Below, piece after piece: positions 1 to 8,246 of a DNA stretch of 64,000 nucleotides; positions within the stretch are counted from its first letter, which is position 1, and every line of letters begins with the position of its first letter. The notes below the pieces were generated by a model that had not been told where the DNA came from, ran no database searches, and worked only from the letters and a program-made list of their open reading frames with translations. This DNA comes from Salinispora oceanensis (GTDB lineage Bacteria; Actinomycetota; Actinomycetes; Mycobacteriales; Micromonosporaceae). The DNA lies in NCBI RefSeq assembly GCF_000383575.1, contig NZ_KB911579.1, positions 127,707 to 191,706 on the forward strand, given 5' to 3'. Made by a program: the position numbers and the translations under genes.

Positions 1-1534
1 CCGACTCCTGCTGCCCGCGCTGGAAGGTGTTGATATACGCCGGCCGGGTGGTGCCATCGCCGCACCGACCGAAGCCGTAGGTGTTGTCCACGTCGAGCAA
101 CCAGTGCATGCCGTAGATGTCACCGGTGCCGTAGGTGGACTGGAGTTCGGCCCGCAACGGGTCCTGGCCGACCGGGACACTCGGTTGCAACTGCGCCGGG
201 TACTGGCTGGGCAGGTCGTACTCGGCGGCGTACTGGGCGGTGCCCGGGGCGCCCGCGGTCGGCTGGTCAGCAGAGGAGGGGATGATGTAGTTCTCCAACA
301 CCGTCCAGGCGTTGTTGAACGGCGCCCAGTCCTCGGTCACCCGGCCGTACTGCGCCTCCAACCAGAGCCAGAAGCTGAATGCCTCACTCGTGGTCTCGTG
401 ACCGTGGTCCGGCGCCTCGACGATCAGGGTCTCGATGGAGTGGTACGGCACCCCCTCGGGGCTGAAGTACCCAGAGTTCTTGATCTTGCCGTACTGGGTG
501 AGGAACCGCGCGATGTACTCGTTGTCGCCGCCGGGAACGTCGTTGTCAATCTCCGTTGCGGTAACCGTCAAAGCGGAGAGGCCGGCGGCGGAGGCGGTGA
601 TCGTCGCGCTCCCCCCGGCCGTGTCGGCGTCCTCGGCCGCCGACACGGTCACGTCGACACCGGTGTTCCAGTTCCCGGTGGTCAACGTCAGCGAGGTGGG
701 GGCGACGGTGAGGTCGGAGTCACCGGTACGGCCGAGGCTCACCACGACGTTCGCGGCCGGCGCCGCACTCAACGTCAGGGTCACGGTGGCGCTGCCGCCC
801 TCCGGTACGCCCACCGTCGCAGGGGTGGCGACCAGTTGCGGACCGGTGGCGGGCGCGACGGTAAAGGACTGCTCCGCGATCGCGCTGAGCCCGGTGTCGT
901 CGTACGCCCTGGCCTGCACGGTGTAGGAGCCGGCCGGCAGCCCCGGCAGGGTGTACGCGTACGGGGCGGTGGTGTCGGTGTTGACCAGCAGACCGTTGCG
1001 GTAGAACTCGACCTTGCTGATGCTCCCGTCCGGGTCGCTGGCGGTGGCCGTCAGCGGCACGTCGGCCGGCGCCTCGAAGGGCCCCGCCGGCACGTTCAGC
1101 GTCACCGTCGGCGGCTGCGGCGCACCACCGCAGGGAACGCCGTTGACGGAGAACGAGGTCGGGTCGGCGTTGGTACCGCTGTACGCGGCGTTGAAGCCGA
1201 TCTGCGCGGTGCCGCCGGTGCCGAGACTGCCGTTCCACGACTCGTTGGTGGCGGTGACGTCGTTGCCGCTCTGGCTCCACTGCGCCGACCAGCCGTGGGT
1301 GATGGTCTGGTTGCCGGCGAAGGAAAACCGTAGGGTCCAGCCCGTGATCGGGTCGCCGAGATTGGTGAGGGTGATGTTCGCGGTGAAGCCGCTGCCCCAG
1401 TCGTTGGTGGTGTAGCCGACGTCGCAGGCCGGCGCGGCCGACGCGGCCGGCGCGGGTAGGGCCGCCCCGCCGGCTACCGCCAGCACCGCCGCGGTGACTA
1501 TCGCCCAGCCGCGGCGTCGGTTCATGGGTCTCAT
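1..1534 (-). CDS. Secreted GH48 cellulase with N-terminal CBM2 (C-terminus cut by window edge)
   Basis: Exo-acting cellulase acting outside the cell on crystalline cellulose to release cellobiose. Translation starts at the ATG at 1534, with GGAG about 9 nt upstream; a second ATG lies at 1525. The N-terminus has Arg residues, a hydrophobic stretch and Ala-rich cleavage region (Sec signal). A CBM2 follows (about residues 35-135: NDWGSGF, GWTLRF, ATNESWNG, paired Cys), then an Ig-like segment (about 140-225), a second beta-rich segment (about 230-320), and the start of the GH48 catalytic domain with GYFSPEGVPYHS and EAPDHGHETTSEA, the region holding the family's catalytic acid Glu. The family is usually about 640 residues for the catalytic domain alone, so most of it lies beyond position 1. 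CebR-like operators lie upstream. The family call is secure; linker domain names are less so. Confidence 0.93.
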   Translation of the reverse strand, partial: MRPMNRRRGWAIVTAAVLAVAGGAALPAPAASAAPACDVGYTTNDWGSGFTANITLTNLGDPITGWTLRFSFAGNQTITHGWSAQWSQSGNDVTATNESWNGSLGTGGTAQIGFNAAYSGTNADPTSFSVNGVPCGGAPQPPTVTLNVPAGPFEAPADVPLTATASDPDGSISKVEFYRNGLLVNTDTTAPYAYTLPGLPAGSYTVQARAYDDTGLSAIAEQSFTVAPATGPQLVATPATVGVPEGGSATVTLTLSAAPAANVVVSLGRTGDSDLTVAPTSLTLTTGNWNTGVDVTVSAAEDADTAGGSATITASAAGLSALTVTATEIDNDVPGGDNEYIARFLTQYGKIKNSGYFSPEGVPYHSIETLIVEAPDHGHETTSEAFSFWLWLEAQYGRVTEDWAPFNNAWTVLENYIIPSSADQPTAGAPGTAQYAAEYDLPSQYPAQLQPSVPVGQDPLRAELQSTYGTGDIYGMHWLLDVDNTYGFGRCGDGTTRPAYINTFQRGQQES

Positions 1535-1760
1535 GCGCGGTGTCTCCTCGGACCAGGCCGGAGCCGAGACTCCGGCGGGGCGCCTGGCCGTTCTTCCTGC
1601 TGCGGGCGAGGCACCCGGGGTGAAGGGAACCCGGCCAAGGCCGGGGCCGGTGACGTGGCGTGGACGGGCACCGTCCACCTCGGGTGCCGCACCGGACGTC
1701 CCGGCTGCCCTCGGCCCCGCGTTCCCGCGACGGCGGCTCACCCCATCAGCTTGCCACGTC

Positions 1761-1774
1761 TGGAAACGCTCCCA
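1761..1774. promoter_or_regulatory. CebR-like operator (variant)
   Basis: The sequence TGGAAACGCTCCCA matches the actinomycete CebR consensus TGGGAGCGCTCCCA at 12 of 14 positions. It lies about 230 bp upstream of the GH48 start. CebR is a LacI-type repressor released by cellobiose. Confidence 0.65.
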
Positions 1775-1864
1775 CAAGGAGTAGGTGAATCGATCCAGTC
1801 GGATATTTCAATTTTGTTAAGCCACTTTCACAAGGCAGTTACGAGACGTTACAGTCGCACCAAT

Positions 1865-1878
1865 TGGGAGCGCTTCCA
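1865..1878. promoter_or_regulatory. CebR-like operator
   Basis: TGGGAGCGCTTCCA matches the CebR consensus with one mismatch. It lies between the divergent GH48 and GH1 genes, next to the AT-richer patch likely to hold the GH48 promoter. Confidence 0.75.
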
Positions 1879-2132
1879 CCTCGCCTCCCACTTCCATAGT
1901 GGAAGGAGGTGAATCCACAAGCTACTCGCGTGACCCGGCTCCCAGGTGACACGTCGGCCAGACGCCACCGTCCGGCCGGCGTGTCCAGCACCGATGGGGG
2001 CGGGGGCTGCCCTCCCCCGCCCCCATCCCGCACCCTGGCAACAGTGCGACCGGGGCGCACCGCCCCACACCCTGCCCAGAATCCCCTCGCTCCCGGACTC
2101 CCGCCGGGAGAACCGAAGGCGTACTCTGTCCT

Positions 2133-2146
2133 TGGGAGCGCTCCCG
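2133..2146. promoter_or_regulatory. CebR-like operator upstream of beta-glucosidase
   Basis: TGGGAGCGCTCCCG contains the perfect palindrome GGGAGCGCTCCC and differs from the CebR consensus only at the last base. It ends 35 bp before the GH1 start codon, the usual position for repression of bglC-type genes. Confidence 0.82.
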
Positions 2147-2180
2147 GTCCGGTTCAGAACTAGCAGAGGAGACTCCCCCG

Positions 2181-3554
2181 ATGTCGACACTCCCCCACCC
2201 CGCGCAGCCCGACCGCTCGGAGCACCAGCCGGCGGGCACCCTGCGCTTCCCACCGAACTTTGGCTGGGGAGCCGCCACCTCCGCCTACCAGATCGAGGGC
2301 GCGGCCAAGGAGGACGGCCGGGGCGAGTCGATCTGGGACACGTTCAGCCACACCCCCGGCCGGACCCGTAACGGCGACACCGGTGACATCGCCGCGGACC
2401 ACTACCACCGGTACGACGCGGACCTCGATCTCATGGCCGAGCTGGGCCTGCGCAGCTACCGGTTCTCCATCGCCTGGCCCCGCATCCAGGCCGACGGCAC
2501 CGGTGCGCCCAACCAACGCGGACTGGACTTCTACCGGCGCCTGCTCGACGGACTACACGAACGCGGCATCCAACCGGTGGCGACACTGTTCCACTGGGAC
2601 CTCCCCCAGGCCCTCCAGGACCGGGGCGGCTGGGAATCCCGGGAGGTCGCCTACCGCTTCGCCGACTTCGCCGAACACGTCTTCCAGGCCCTCGGGGACC
2701 GGGTGCCGACCTGGCTAACCATCAACGAACCGAAGACCGTCGTGCAGAACGGCTACCTCTCCGGCCACCACGCCCCCGGCCGCCAGGACCCGCAGGCCGC
2801 GTATCTGGTCGCGCACCACCTGCAGCTCGCGCACGGACTCGCCGTTCGGACGTACCGGGCCGTCGGTGGGACCGGGCGGATCGGCCCGGCGTTCAACCTG
2901 CACCCGTGCTACCCGGCCGACTCCTCCCCCGACGCGACCGAGGCCGCCTGGCGCTACGACGGCTACGAGAACCGGCTCTACCTCGACTCGACGCTCACCG
3001 GCCGCTACCCCCAGGACGTGCTCGACGACCTCGGGCCCGACCACCGCATGGTCCGCGGCATCCACGACGGCGACCTCGGCATCATCTCCGCCCCCGTTGA
3101 CCTGTTGGCGGTGCAGTACTACACCCCGTACTACGTCACCGCCGCGGGCACAACCGTGCGCCGCTGGCCCACCTCCGAGGCCTCCTGGCAGCAGATCTAC
3201 CCCGAGGGCATGTACGACATCCTCACCCGGGTCACTCGGGACTACGGCCAGATCCCGCTGACCGTCACCGAGAACGGCCTACCCACCCCGGACACCCTCG
3301 CCGCCGACGGAACGGTTGACGATGGCGGGCGGATCCAGTTCCTCCGCGACCACCTGGCTGCCGCGCACCGCGCCATCGCCGCCGGGGTACCGCTGGAGAG
3401 CTTCCACGTCTGGTCCCTGCTGGACAACTTCGAATGGGCCGAAGGCTACGACCAACGCTGGGGGCTGGTCTACGTGGACTACCCGACCCAACGTCGAGTG
3501 CCCAAGCGCAGCGCGCACTGGTACCGCGAGGTGATCGCGGCAGGCGGGTTCTGA
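2181..3554 (+). CDS. GH1 beta-glucosidase
   Basis: Cytoplasmic glycoside hydrolase family 1 enzyme (457 aa, normal length) that splits cellobiose and related beta-glucosides to glucose. It has no signal peptide. The retaining catalytic pair is visible: acid/base Glu183 in TINEPKT and nucleophile Glu364 in TVTENGLP. Substrate-site landmarks are FGWGAATSAYQIEGA near residue 28 and FEWAEGYDQRWGL near residue 417. The ATG at 2181 has AGAGGAG about 10 nt upstream. The CebR-like site just upstream and the divergent GH48 gene fit a role as the intracellular end of cellulose use, like Streptomyces bglC. Confidence 0.95.
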   Translation: MSTLPHPAQPDRSEHQPAGTLRFPPNFGWGAATSAYQIEGAAKEDGRGESIWDTFSHTPGRTRNGDTGDIAADHYHRYDADLDLMAELGLRSYRFSIAWPRIQADGTGAPNQRGLDFYRRLLDGLHERGIQPVATLFHWDLPQALQDRGGWESREVAYRFADFAEHVFQALGDRVPTWLTINEPKTVVQNGYLSGHHAPGRQDPQAAYLVAHHLQLAHGLAVRTYRAVGGTGRIGPAFNLHPCYPADSSPDATEAAWRYDGYENRLYLDSTLTGRYPQDVLDDLGPDHRMVRGIHDGDLGIISAPVDLLAVQYYTPYYVTAAGTTVRRWPTSEASWQQIYPEGMYDILTRVTRDYGQIPLTVTENGLPTPDTLAADGTVDDGGRIQFLRDHLAAAHRAIAAGVPLESFHVWSLLDNFEWAEGYDQRWGLVYVDYPTQRRVPKRSAHWYREVIAAGGF

Positions 3555-3556
3555 CC

Positions 3557-3581
3557 GCGGGGCGCGCAGCCCACGCCCCGC
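3557..3581. terminator. Hairpin between convergent genes
   Basis: GCGGGGCG (3557-3564) pairs perfectly with CGCCCCGC (3574-3581) across a 9-nt loop. It lies just past the GH1 stop and before the end of the opposing kinase gene. No T-run follows, as is common in high-GC actinomycetes. Confidence 0.6.
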
Positions 3582-3616
3582 TCGGAGAAGGTGCAACGGC
3601 GTCGGTGGCGCGGAAG

Positions 3617-5002
3617 TCAGGAAGGAACGGTCCGCTCGCCGGTCCGGTCCAGGTCGGCGACGCCGGCTGCGTCGCCGATCCGACCAAGGGCTACCAGCGC
3701 CGCGCCGGTCGCGCCGATCTCCGGGTTCCGCTGATACCAGACCGACCGGGGAGCGAGGGCCACGGCGAAGGCCCGACGCCACCACTCGGACGCCGCCATC
3801 GCCCCACCGCCCAGGACCACCTCGACCGGCCGCGAGCCCAGCTCCGACTCCAGAGCGGCCAGGTCCACCGCGACCAGCTCACTCAGGCCCCGCATCAGGC
3901 CGGCCAGAATCTCCACGGCGGTGGTGCCGAAGCCGAGCCCGGCCAACGCTCCGGAACCCGCCGGAGCCAGTCCGGGCGGCCGGTCGCCCCCGAAACAGAC
4001 GTCCGCCGCCGGGCCCCCGCCGACGACGGGCACCCGGGCCAGGGCCGCGTCCAGCTCGGCCCGGTCAGGGAGCCGCAGCTCCCGGTTGGCCCAGGCGAAG
4101 AGGTTGCCGCCGGCAGAGTAGGCCTTCCCGGTGACGATATGCCGCTGGTCAACCCGGTAGCGCCAGAGGCCCGCTGCCAGCCGGGGCAGCGGCTCCCCCG
4201 GCGTGACGGCCCGCACCACCCGGAACGCCGCCGAGGTACCCACCGTCACCGCCGCCCGTCCTGGATCAACGCAGCCCGAGCCGACGTTCGACGCGGCCCC
4301 GTCCCCGATCGGGGCCGTCCACCGCGCCCCGGCCAGCGGCGGCCAACGGCGGGCGTACTCCGAGCGCAGCCGACCGTGCCAGCCCACCGGCGCCAACTCC
4401 GGCAACTCGCCCGGGCCGATGCCGGCCAGCGCACACGCCTCCGGGTCCCAGTCCATCGTGCCCAGGTCGAGCAGGCCGGTGCCGGACGCCTGCGACACCG
4501 ACATCGGGACCGGGCCCAGCAGCACGCCGAGGACGTACTCGGCCAGCCCGGCGAAGCGGGTGGCGTGGCCACCGACTCGCGCCCGCAGCCAGGGCAGCCG
4601 GACCGACCAGTAACAGCGATGCCACCAGGTACCGGTGCGCTGGTGGAAAGCCCCCGGGTCGACCGGGCCGGGTTGCCCGGGTGCCGGCGCCGGCCGGGTG
4701 TCCAGCCAGGTGAGCACCGGGCTGATCGGGGTCCCGTCAGCCTCGAGCGCGACCACCGAGTGCCACTGCGCGGAGATCGCCACCAGTTCGACGCCGTCCA
4801 GGTGCCCGCCGGCGGCCAACTCGTCCAGGCACTGCCCCAGGCAGGTGAGGTAGCCCTGCGCGTCCAGCGTGCCGGCGCCGTCCGCACCGACGGCGAGGCC
4901 CACCCGCCGCCGGGCCAACGCCCCGGGCAGCAGCCGGGCTGCCTCGTCGAGCACCAGGCCACGTACCGAAGAGGTGCCCAGATCCAGCGCGAGTGTGGTC
5001 AT
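3617..5002 (-). CDS. FGGY-family carbohydrate kinase (gluconokinase/xylulokinase-like)
   Basis: ATP-dependent sugar or polyol kinase of the FGGY group (461 aa). The N-terminal actin-like phosphate loop is DLGTSSVRGLVLD (residues 7-19). A second nucleotide-binding segment is DGAASNVGSGC near residue 230, and the C-terminal signature is VVLGGGAMAASEWW near residue 390, with GLGFGT earlier. The N-terminal sequence is closest in style to gluconokinases, but the substrate cannot be fixed from sequence. It stands alone between the convergent GH1 gene and the divergent anthranilate synthase leader. Confidence 0.85.
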   Translation of the reverse strand: MTTLALDLGTSSVRGLVLDEAARLLPGALARRRVGLAVGADGAGTLDAQGYLTCLGQCLDELAAGGHLDGVELVAISAQWHSVVALEADGTPISPVLTWLDTRPAPAPGQPGPVDPGAFHQRTGTWWHRCYWSVRLPWLRARVGGHATRFAGLAEYVLGVLLGPVPMSVSQASGTGLLDLGTMDWDPEACALAGIGPGELPELAPVGWHGRLRSEYARRWPPLAGARWTAPIGDGAASNVGSGCVDPGRAAVTVGTSAAFRVVRAVTPGEPLPRLAAGLWRYRVDQRHIVTGKAYSAGGNLFAWANRELRLPDRAELDAALARVPVVGGGPAADVCFGGDRPPGLAPAGSGALAGLGFGTTAVEILAGLMRGLSELVAVDLAALESELGSRPVEVVLGGGAMAASEWWRRAFAVALAPRSVWYQRNPEIGATGAALVALGRIGDAAGVADLDRTGERTVPS

Positions 5003-5079
5003 CGTCGGTCACGCTATCCGGCCCAGCGGGGTGAAGCTCTCGCTTCCGCTCTCGATGACAACGCGTTAGGGTGGTGCGC

Positions 5080-5139
5080 ATGCTCGCGCACCCGCACCGC
5101 TGGTGGCCCGCCGACCCGGCGGCCACACTCCGCGCGTAG
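5080..5139 (+). CDS. Trp leader peptide (19 aa) of the anthranilate synthase attenuator
   Basis: A short ORF, MLAHPHRWWPADPAATLRA, has two adjacent Trp codons at 5101-5106. Its ATG lies 8 nt after a TANNNT-type -10 element (TAGGGT, 5067-5072), so the transcript may be leaderless. It ends 87 nt before the anthranilate synthase start and overlaps RNA arms that can form alternative hairpins. Comparable Trp-containing leaders precede Streptomyces trpE-type genes. The role, ribosome stalling when charged Trp-tRNA is scarce, is inferred from this arrangement. Confidence 0.85.
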   Translation: MLAHPHRWWPADPAATLRA

Positions 5140-5169
5140 CTTCACGCGGCCGCCCGTCGAGGCGGCCGC
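5103..5169 (+). promoter_or_regulatory. Transcription attenuator (segments 1-4)
   Basis: Segment 1 (5103-5113, overlapping the Trp codons) pairs with segment 2 (5117-5126), with one bulged C. GGCGGCC in segment 2 (5118-5124) pairs perfectly with GGCCGCC in segment 3 (5148-5154). Segment 3, GCGGCCGCC (5146-5154), pairs perfectly with segment 4, GGCGGCCGC (5161-5169), over the 6-nt loop CGTCGA. This is the classical pause / antiterminator / terminator layout. No T-run follows segment 4. Confidence 0.8.
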
Positions 5170-5226
5170 CGGTCTCTGACCGGCACCGGACCGCCCATCG
5201 GGTGGCACCGGAACCGAGGAGACCCG

Positions 5227-7128
5227 ATGACCCACCTTTCCCAGCTACTCGCCGCCGTCGCGGCCGGCACCGACCCCGGCCCGTTCGCGCTCGTCCGTCG
5301 CGAGGGCGCCGACCACCTCGACCTCTACACCGGGTCGGTACGGGTGGTAGAACGACTCGCCGACATCCCGCTGCCGACCGGGGCAGCGGGACCGGCCACC
5401 CTCGCGCTGGTGCCCTACCGGCAGGTGACCGAACGGGGCTTCGACTGCGTTGACGATGGCGCCCCACTGGAGTGCCTGGTAATCGACCGGCATGAGGAGA
5501 TCGACCTCCCGGTGGCGCTGGCAGCGCTGCCAGACGCCGCGGTGGTGACCCGGAGGGCGGGCTTCGACAGCTCCGACGAGGAGTACGCGGCCACCGTTGA
5601 CCGGGTCCTGGCCGACGAGATCGGGCAGGGCGCAGGCGCCAACTTCGTCATCCACCGCACCCTGCGCGCCACCGTGCAGGGTGCGCCGCTGCAAGCGGCG
5701 CTGGCGGCGCTGCGCTCGCTGTTGCTACGCGAACGCGGTGCCTACTGGACGTTCGTGGTGCACACCGGCGCTCGGACGCTGGTGGGGGCGAGCCCGGAGC
5801 GGCACGTCAGCGTGGACGACGGGCTGGTCCTGATGAACCCGATCAGCGGCACCTTCCGCCACACCGGCGCCGCTGCCGACCGGGCTGACCTACTGCGCTT
5901 CCTCGCCGACCCGAAGGAGATCGAGGAGCTGTACATGGTCCTCGACGAGGAGCTGAAGATGATGGCCTCGGTGGCCGAGCGGGGAGGCCAGGTGGTCGGC
6001 CCGTACCTGAAGGAGATGTCCCACCTCGCCCACACCGAGTACCTGCTGGCGGGGCGGGGCTCGAAGGACGTCCGGGACGTGCTGCGGGAGACGATGTTCG
6101 CCCCCACGGTGACCGGCAGCCCGATGGAGAACGCGTGCCGGGTCATCGCGCGACACGAGCGCACCGGGCGCGGCTACTACGCGGGCGTGCTGGCGCTGCT
6201 CGGTCGGGACGAGGGCGGCCGGCAGACCCTCGACGCCCCGATCCTGATCCGTACCGCCGAGCTCTCCCCCACCGGTGAGCTGCGGGTGTCGGTCGGGGCG
6301 ACCCTGGTCCGCCACTCGGTCGCCGCCGCGGAGGTCGCGGAGACCCACGCCAAGGCCGCCGGGGTGCTCGCCGCGCTGGGCCTCGGCCCGCAAGCCCCCG
6401 CGGCAGCCGCGGGGGCGGTGCCCCGGCTCGCCGACGACCCGGAGGTACGCGCGGCGCTGGCCGCCCGCAACGCGCCGCTGGCCCGGTTCTGGCTGGACCA
6501 ACGGCCGGAAGACAACCCCGGCCGTCCCGGGCTCGCCGGCCACCGGGCATTGATCGTGGACGGGGAGGACACCTTCACCGGCATGCTCGCCCACCAGCTA
6601 CGCGCGCTCGGCCTCAGCGTTACCGTACGGCCGTGGGACGCGCCCGGCCCGCGGGACGGATACGACCTGGTGGTGGTCGGCCCCGGGCCCGGCGACCCGG
6701 CGGAGCTGACCCAGCCGAAGATGGCGGCGCTGCGCCGGCTGCTCACCGAACTCCTCGCCACCGGCCAGCCAACCCTCGCGGTCTGCCTCGGCCACCAGCT
6801 CCTCTGCGGGCTGCTCGGGCTGCCCCTACACCGACGGGACGCCCCGTACCAGGGGCTGCAGCGGGAGGTGGAAATCTTCGGCGTCCAGCGGCGAGTTGGC
6901 TTCTACTCGACCTTCACCGCCCAAGCGGACACGGACCGCCTACCCACCCCGTACGGCTCGATGGAGGTTGCCCGGGACGACACGAGCGGCGCAGTACACG
7001 CGCTGCGCGGAGCCACCGTGGCCGGGGTGCAGTTCCACCCCGAGTCGGTGCTCAGCCCGGACGGCGTCGATCTCCTCGCCGACCTGTTGGGCGACCTGCT
7101 TCCCGCGGCGAGCCGCCAGTGCGTCTAG
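5227..7128 (+). CDS. Fused anthranilate synthase (PhzE/TrpEG type)
   Basis: Single-chain chorismate-using enzyme (633 aa). Residues about 1-390 are the chorismate-binding synthase domain, with LVGASPERHVSV, NPISGTFRH, FAPTVTGSPMENA and the C-terminal VGATLVRHS. Residues about 430-630 are a class I glutamine amidotransferase that supplies ammonia: oxyanion strand GPGPGDP, nucleophile Cys in VCLGHQLLCG, and the His-Glu pair in FHPESV. The ATG at 5227 has GAGGAG 7 nt upstream. The layout and motifs are very like PhzE (aminodeoxyisochorismate synthase), but the Trp-Trp attenuator argues for tryptophan or a Trp-derived product. No other trp or phz genes lie next to it. Confidence 0.9.
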   Translation: MTHLSQLLAAVAAGTDPGPFALVRREGADHLDLYTGSVRVVERLADIPLPTGAAGPATLALVPYRQVTERGFDCVDDGAPLECLVIDRHEEIDLPVALAALPDAAVVTRRAGFDSSDEEYAATVDRVLADEIGQGAGANFVIHRTLRATVQGAPLQAALAALRSLLLRERGAYWTFVVHTGARTLVGASPERHVSVDDGLVLMNPISGTFRHTGAAADRADLLRFLADPKEIEELYMVLDEELKMMASVAERGGQVVGPYLKEMSHLAHTEYLLAGRGSKDVRDVLRETMFAPTVTGSPMENACRVIARHERTGRGYYAGVLALLGRDEGGRQTLDAPILIRTAELSPTGELRVSVGATLVRHSVAAAEVAETHAKAAGVLAALGLGPQAPAAAAGAVPRLADDPEVRAALAARNAPLARFWLDQRPEDNPGRPGLAGHRALIVDGEDTFTGMLAHQLRALGLSVTVRPWDAPGPRDGYDLVVVGPGPGDPAELTQPKMAALRRLLTELLATGQPTLAVCLGHQLLCGLLGLPLHRRDAPYQGLQREVEIFGVQRRVGFYSTFTAQADTDRLPTPYGSMEVARDDTSGAVHALRGATVAGVQFHPESVLSPDGVDLLADLLGDLLPAASRQCV

Positions 7129-7213
7129 CGACGGGAACGGCGGCGGGAACCCCACGCGGGTTAACCGACGTACGAAAGGGAAGTCCACCGCGCGTTCTGC
7201 CAGGACTCGGGGG

Positions 7214-8224
7214 GTGCCAGTGCGGGATCCAGAACCGACCGTCTCACCGGTTGTCGACGCATGGACCAAATCTCGGACGTCATCGGCGCAGGATTGGCAC
7301 ATCGAGCGGCTGATGGAGGCGAAGGGGGAGAACCGGGTCAGCGTGGTGCTACCCGCCTACAACGAGGAGGCGACCACCGGGGCGATCGTCTCGACGATCC
7401 GCGAACACCTGATGGAGCAGGTTCCCCTCGTGGATGAGCTCGTTGTGGTCGATTCCCGATCCACCGACCGCACCGCGGAGGTGGCTCGGGCCGCCGGCGC
7501 GGAGGTGGTCAGCCAGGACGAGATCACCCAGGGCCTGCCCCGGCTGGCCGGCAAGGGCGACGCGCTCTGGGCCGGCCTGGCCGCCACTGACGGTAACCTC
7601 GTTGCCTTCGTCGATGCTGACCTGCGCGAATTCCGGCCGCACTTCGTCCGTGGTCTGCTCGGCCCGTTGCTGACTAACCCGTCGATCGACTTCGTGAAGG
7701 GCTTCTACCACCGACCGCTGGAAGACCAGTCCGGTCCCGAGGAGGACAACGAGGGCGGGCGGGTGACGGAGCTGATGGTCCGGCCGCTACTGAACCTCTT
7801 CTGGCCGGAGCTGGCCGGCTTCGTGCAGCCCCTGGCCGGCGAATACGCAGGGCGACGTCAGGTGCTGGAACAGCTGCCGTTCGTCACCGGCTACGGAGTG
7901 GAGACGGCCATGCTGGTTGACCTGCTGGAACTGGTCGGCCTGGACGCGCTGTCCCAGGTTGACCTGGGCATCCGGAAGCACCGACACCAGGACACCGAGG
8001 CGTTGGGCCGGATGTCCGCCCAGATCATGCACACCGTCTGGGCACGGTTGCAGCAGCAGGGCTGGGCGTTGCCGGACACCAGCCCAGCTACCCTGCTGGC
8101 CCAATTCCGCCGCGGCGACTCGGAGGAGTTGCCCAACCTGGACCGGGAGATCGTCGTCAACGACGTGTCGGTGCAGGAGCGGGCACCCTTACGGGAGCTG
8201 CGGCACCTGGTGCCGCGCCGGTAA
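7214..8224 (+). CDS. gpgS: Glucosyl-3-phosphoglycerate synthase
   Basis: GT81-family retaining glucosyltransferase that joins glucose from a nucleotide sugar to 3-phosphoglycerate, the first step to glucosylglycerate and methylglucose lipopolysaccharides. The Rossmann-like start is VSVVLPAYNEEATTGAIV, followed by ELVVVDSRSTDRT and the DxD-type AFVDADLREF. LAGKGDALW and FVTGYGVETAMLVDL match the family acceptor and metal-site regions, and HRHQD lies further on. GTG at 7214 has AGGA 8 nt upstream; GTG at 7220 behind a G-run is an equal alternative. About 336 aa, a usual length. No phosphatase (GpgP) gene lies beside it. Confidence 0.92.
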   Translation: MPVRDPEPTVSPVVDAWTKSRTSSAQDWHIERLMEAKGENRVSVVLPAYNEEATTGAIVSTIREHLMEQVPLVDELVVVDSRSTDRTAEVARAAGAEVVSQDEITQGLPRLAGKGDALWAGLAATDGNLVAFVDADLREFRPHFVRGLLGPLLTNPSIDFVKGFYHRPLEDQSGPEEDNEGGRVTELMVRPLLNLFWPELAGFVQPLAGEYAGRRQVLEQLPFVTGYGVETAMLVDLLELVGLDALSQVDLGIRKHRHQDTEALGRMSAQIMHTVWARLQQQGWALPDTSPATLLAQFRRGDSEELPNLDREIVVNDVSVQERAPLRELRHLVPRR

Positions 8225-8246
8225 CGGCGTAGCTCGGTCGGTTGGG

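Larger units (their letters stand above)
1535..2180. other. Divergent control region between GH48 and GH1 genes
   Basis: About 645 bases without a convincing gene. An AT-richer patch (about 1785-1865) lies between two CebR-like sites, and a third site sits close to the GH1 start. A short perfect inverted repeat, CTTCCA-TAG-TGGAAG, is at 1891-1905. Open frames here lack ribosome binding sites and run through the operators, so I do not call them genes. Confidence 0.6.

Noticed and set aside
104..1333. Long plus-strand open frames opposite the GH48 gene
   Set aside because: They are shadow frames of the GH48 coding sequence.
3434..5179. 581-codon plus-strand frame opposite the FGGY kinase
   Set aside because: It is a shadow: the minus frame has the kinase motifs and the plus frame has none.
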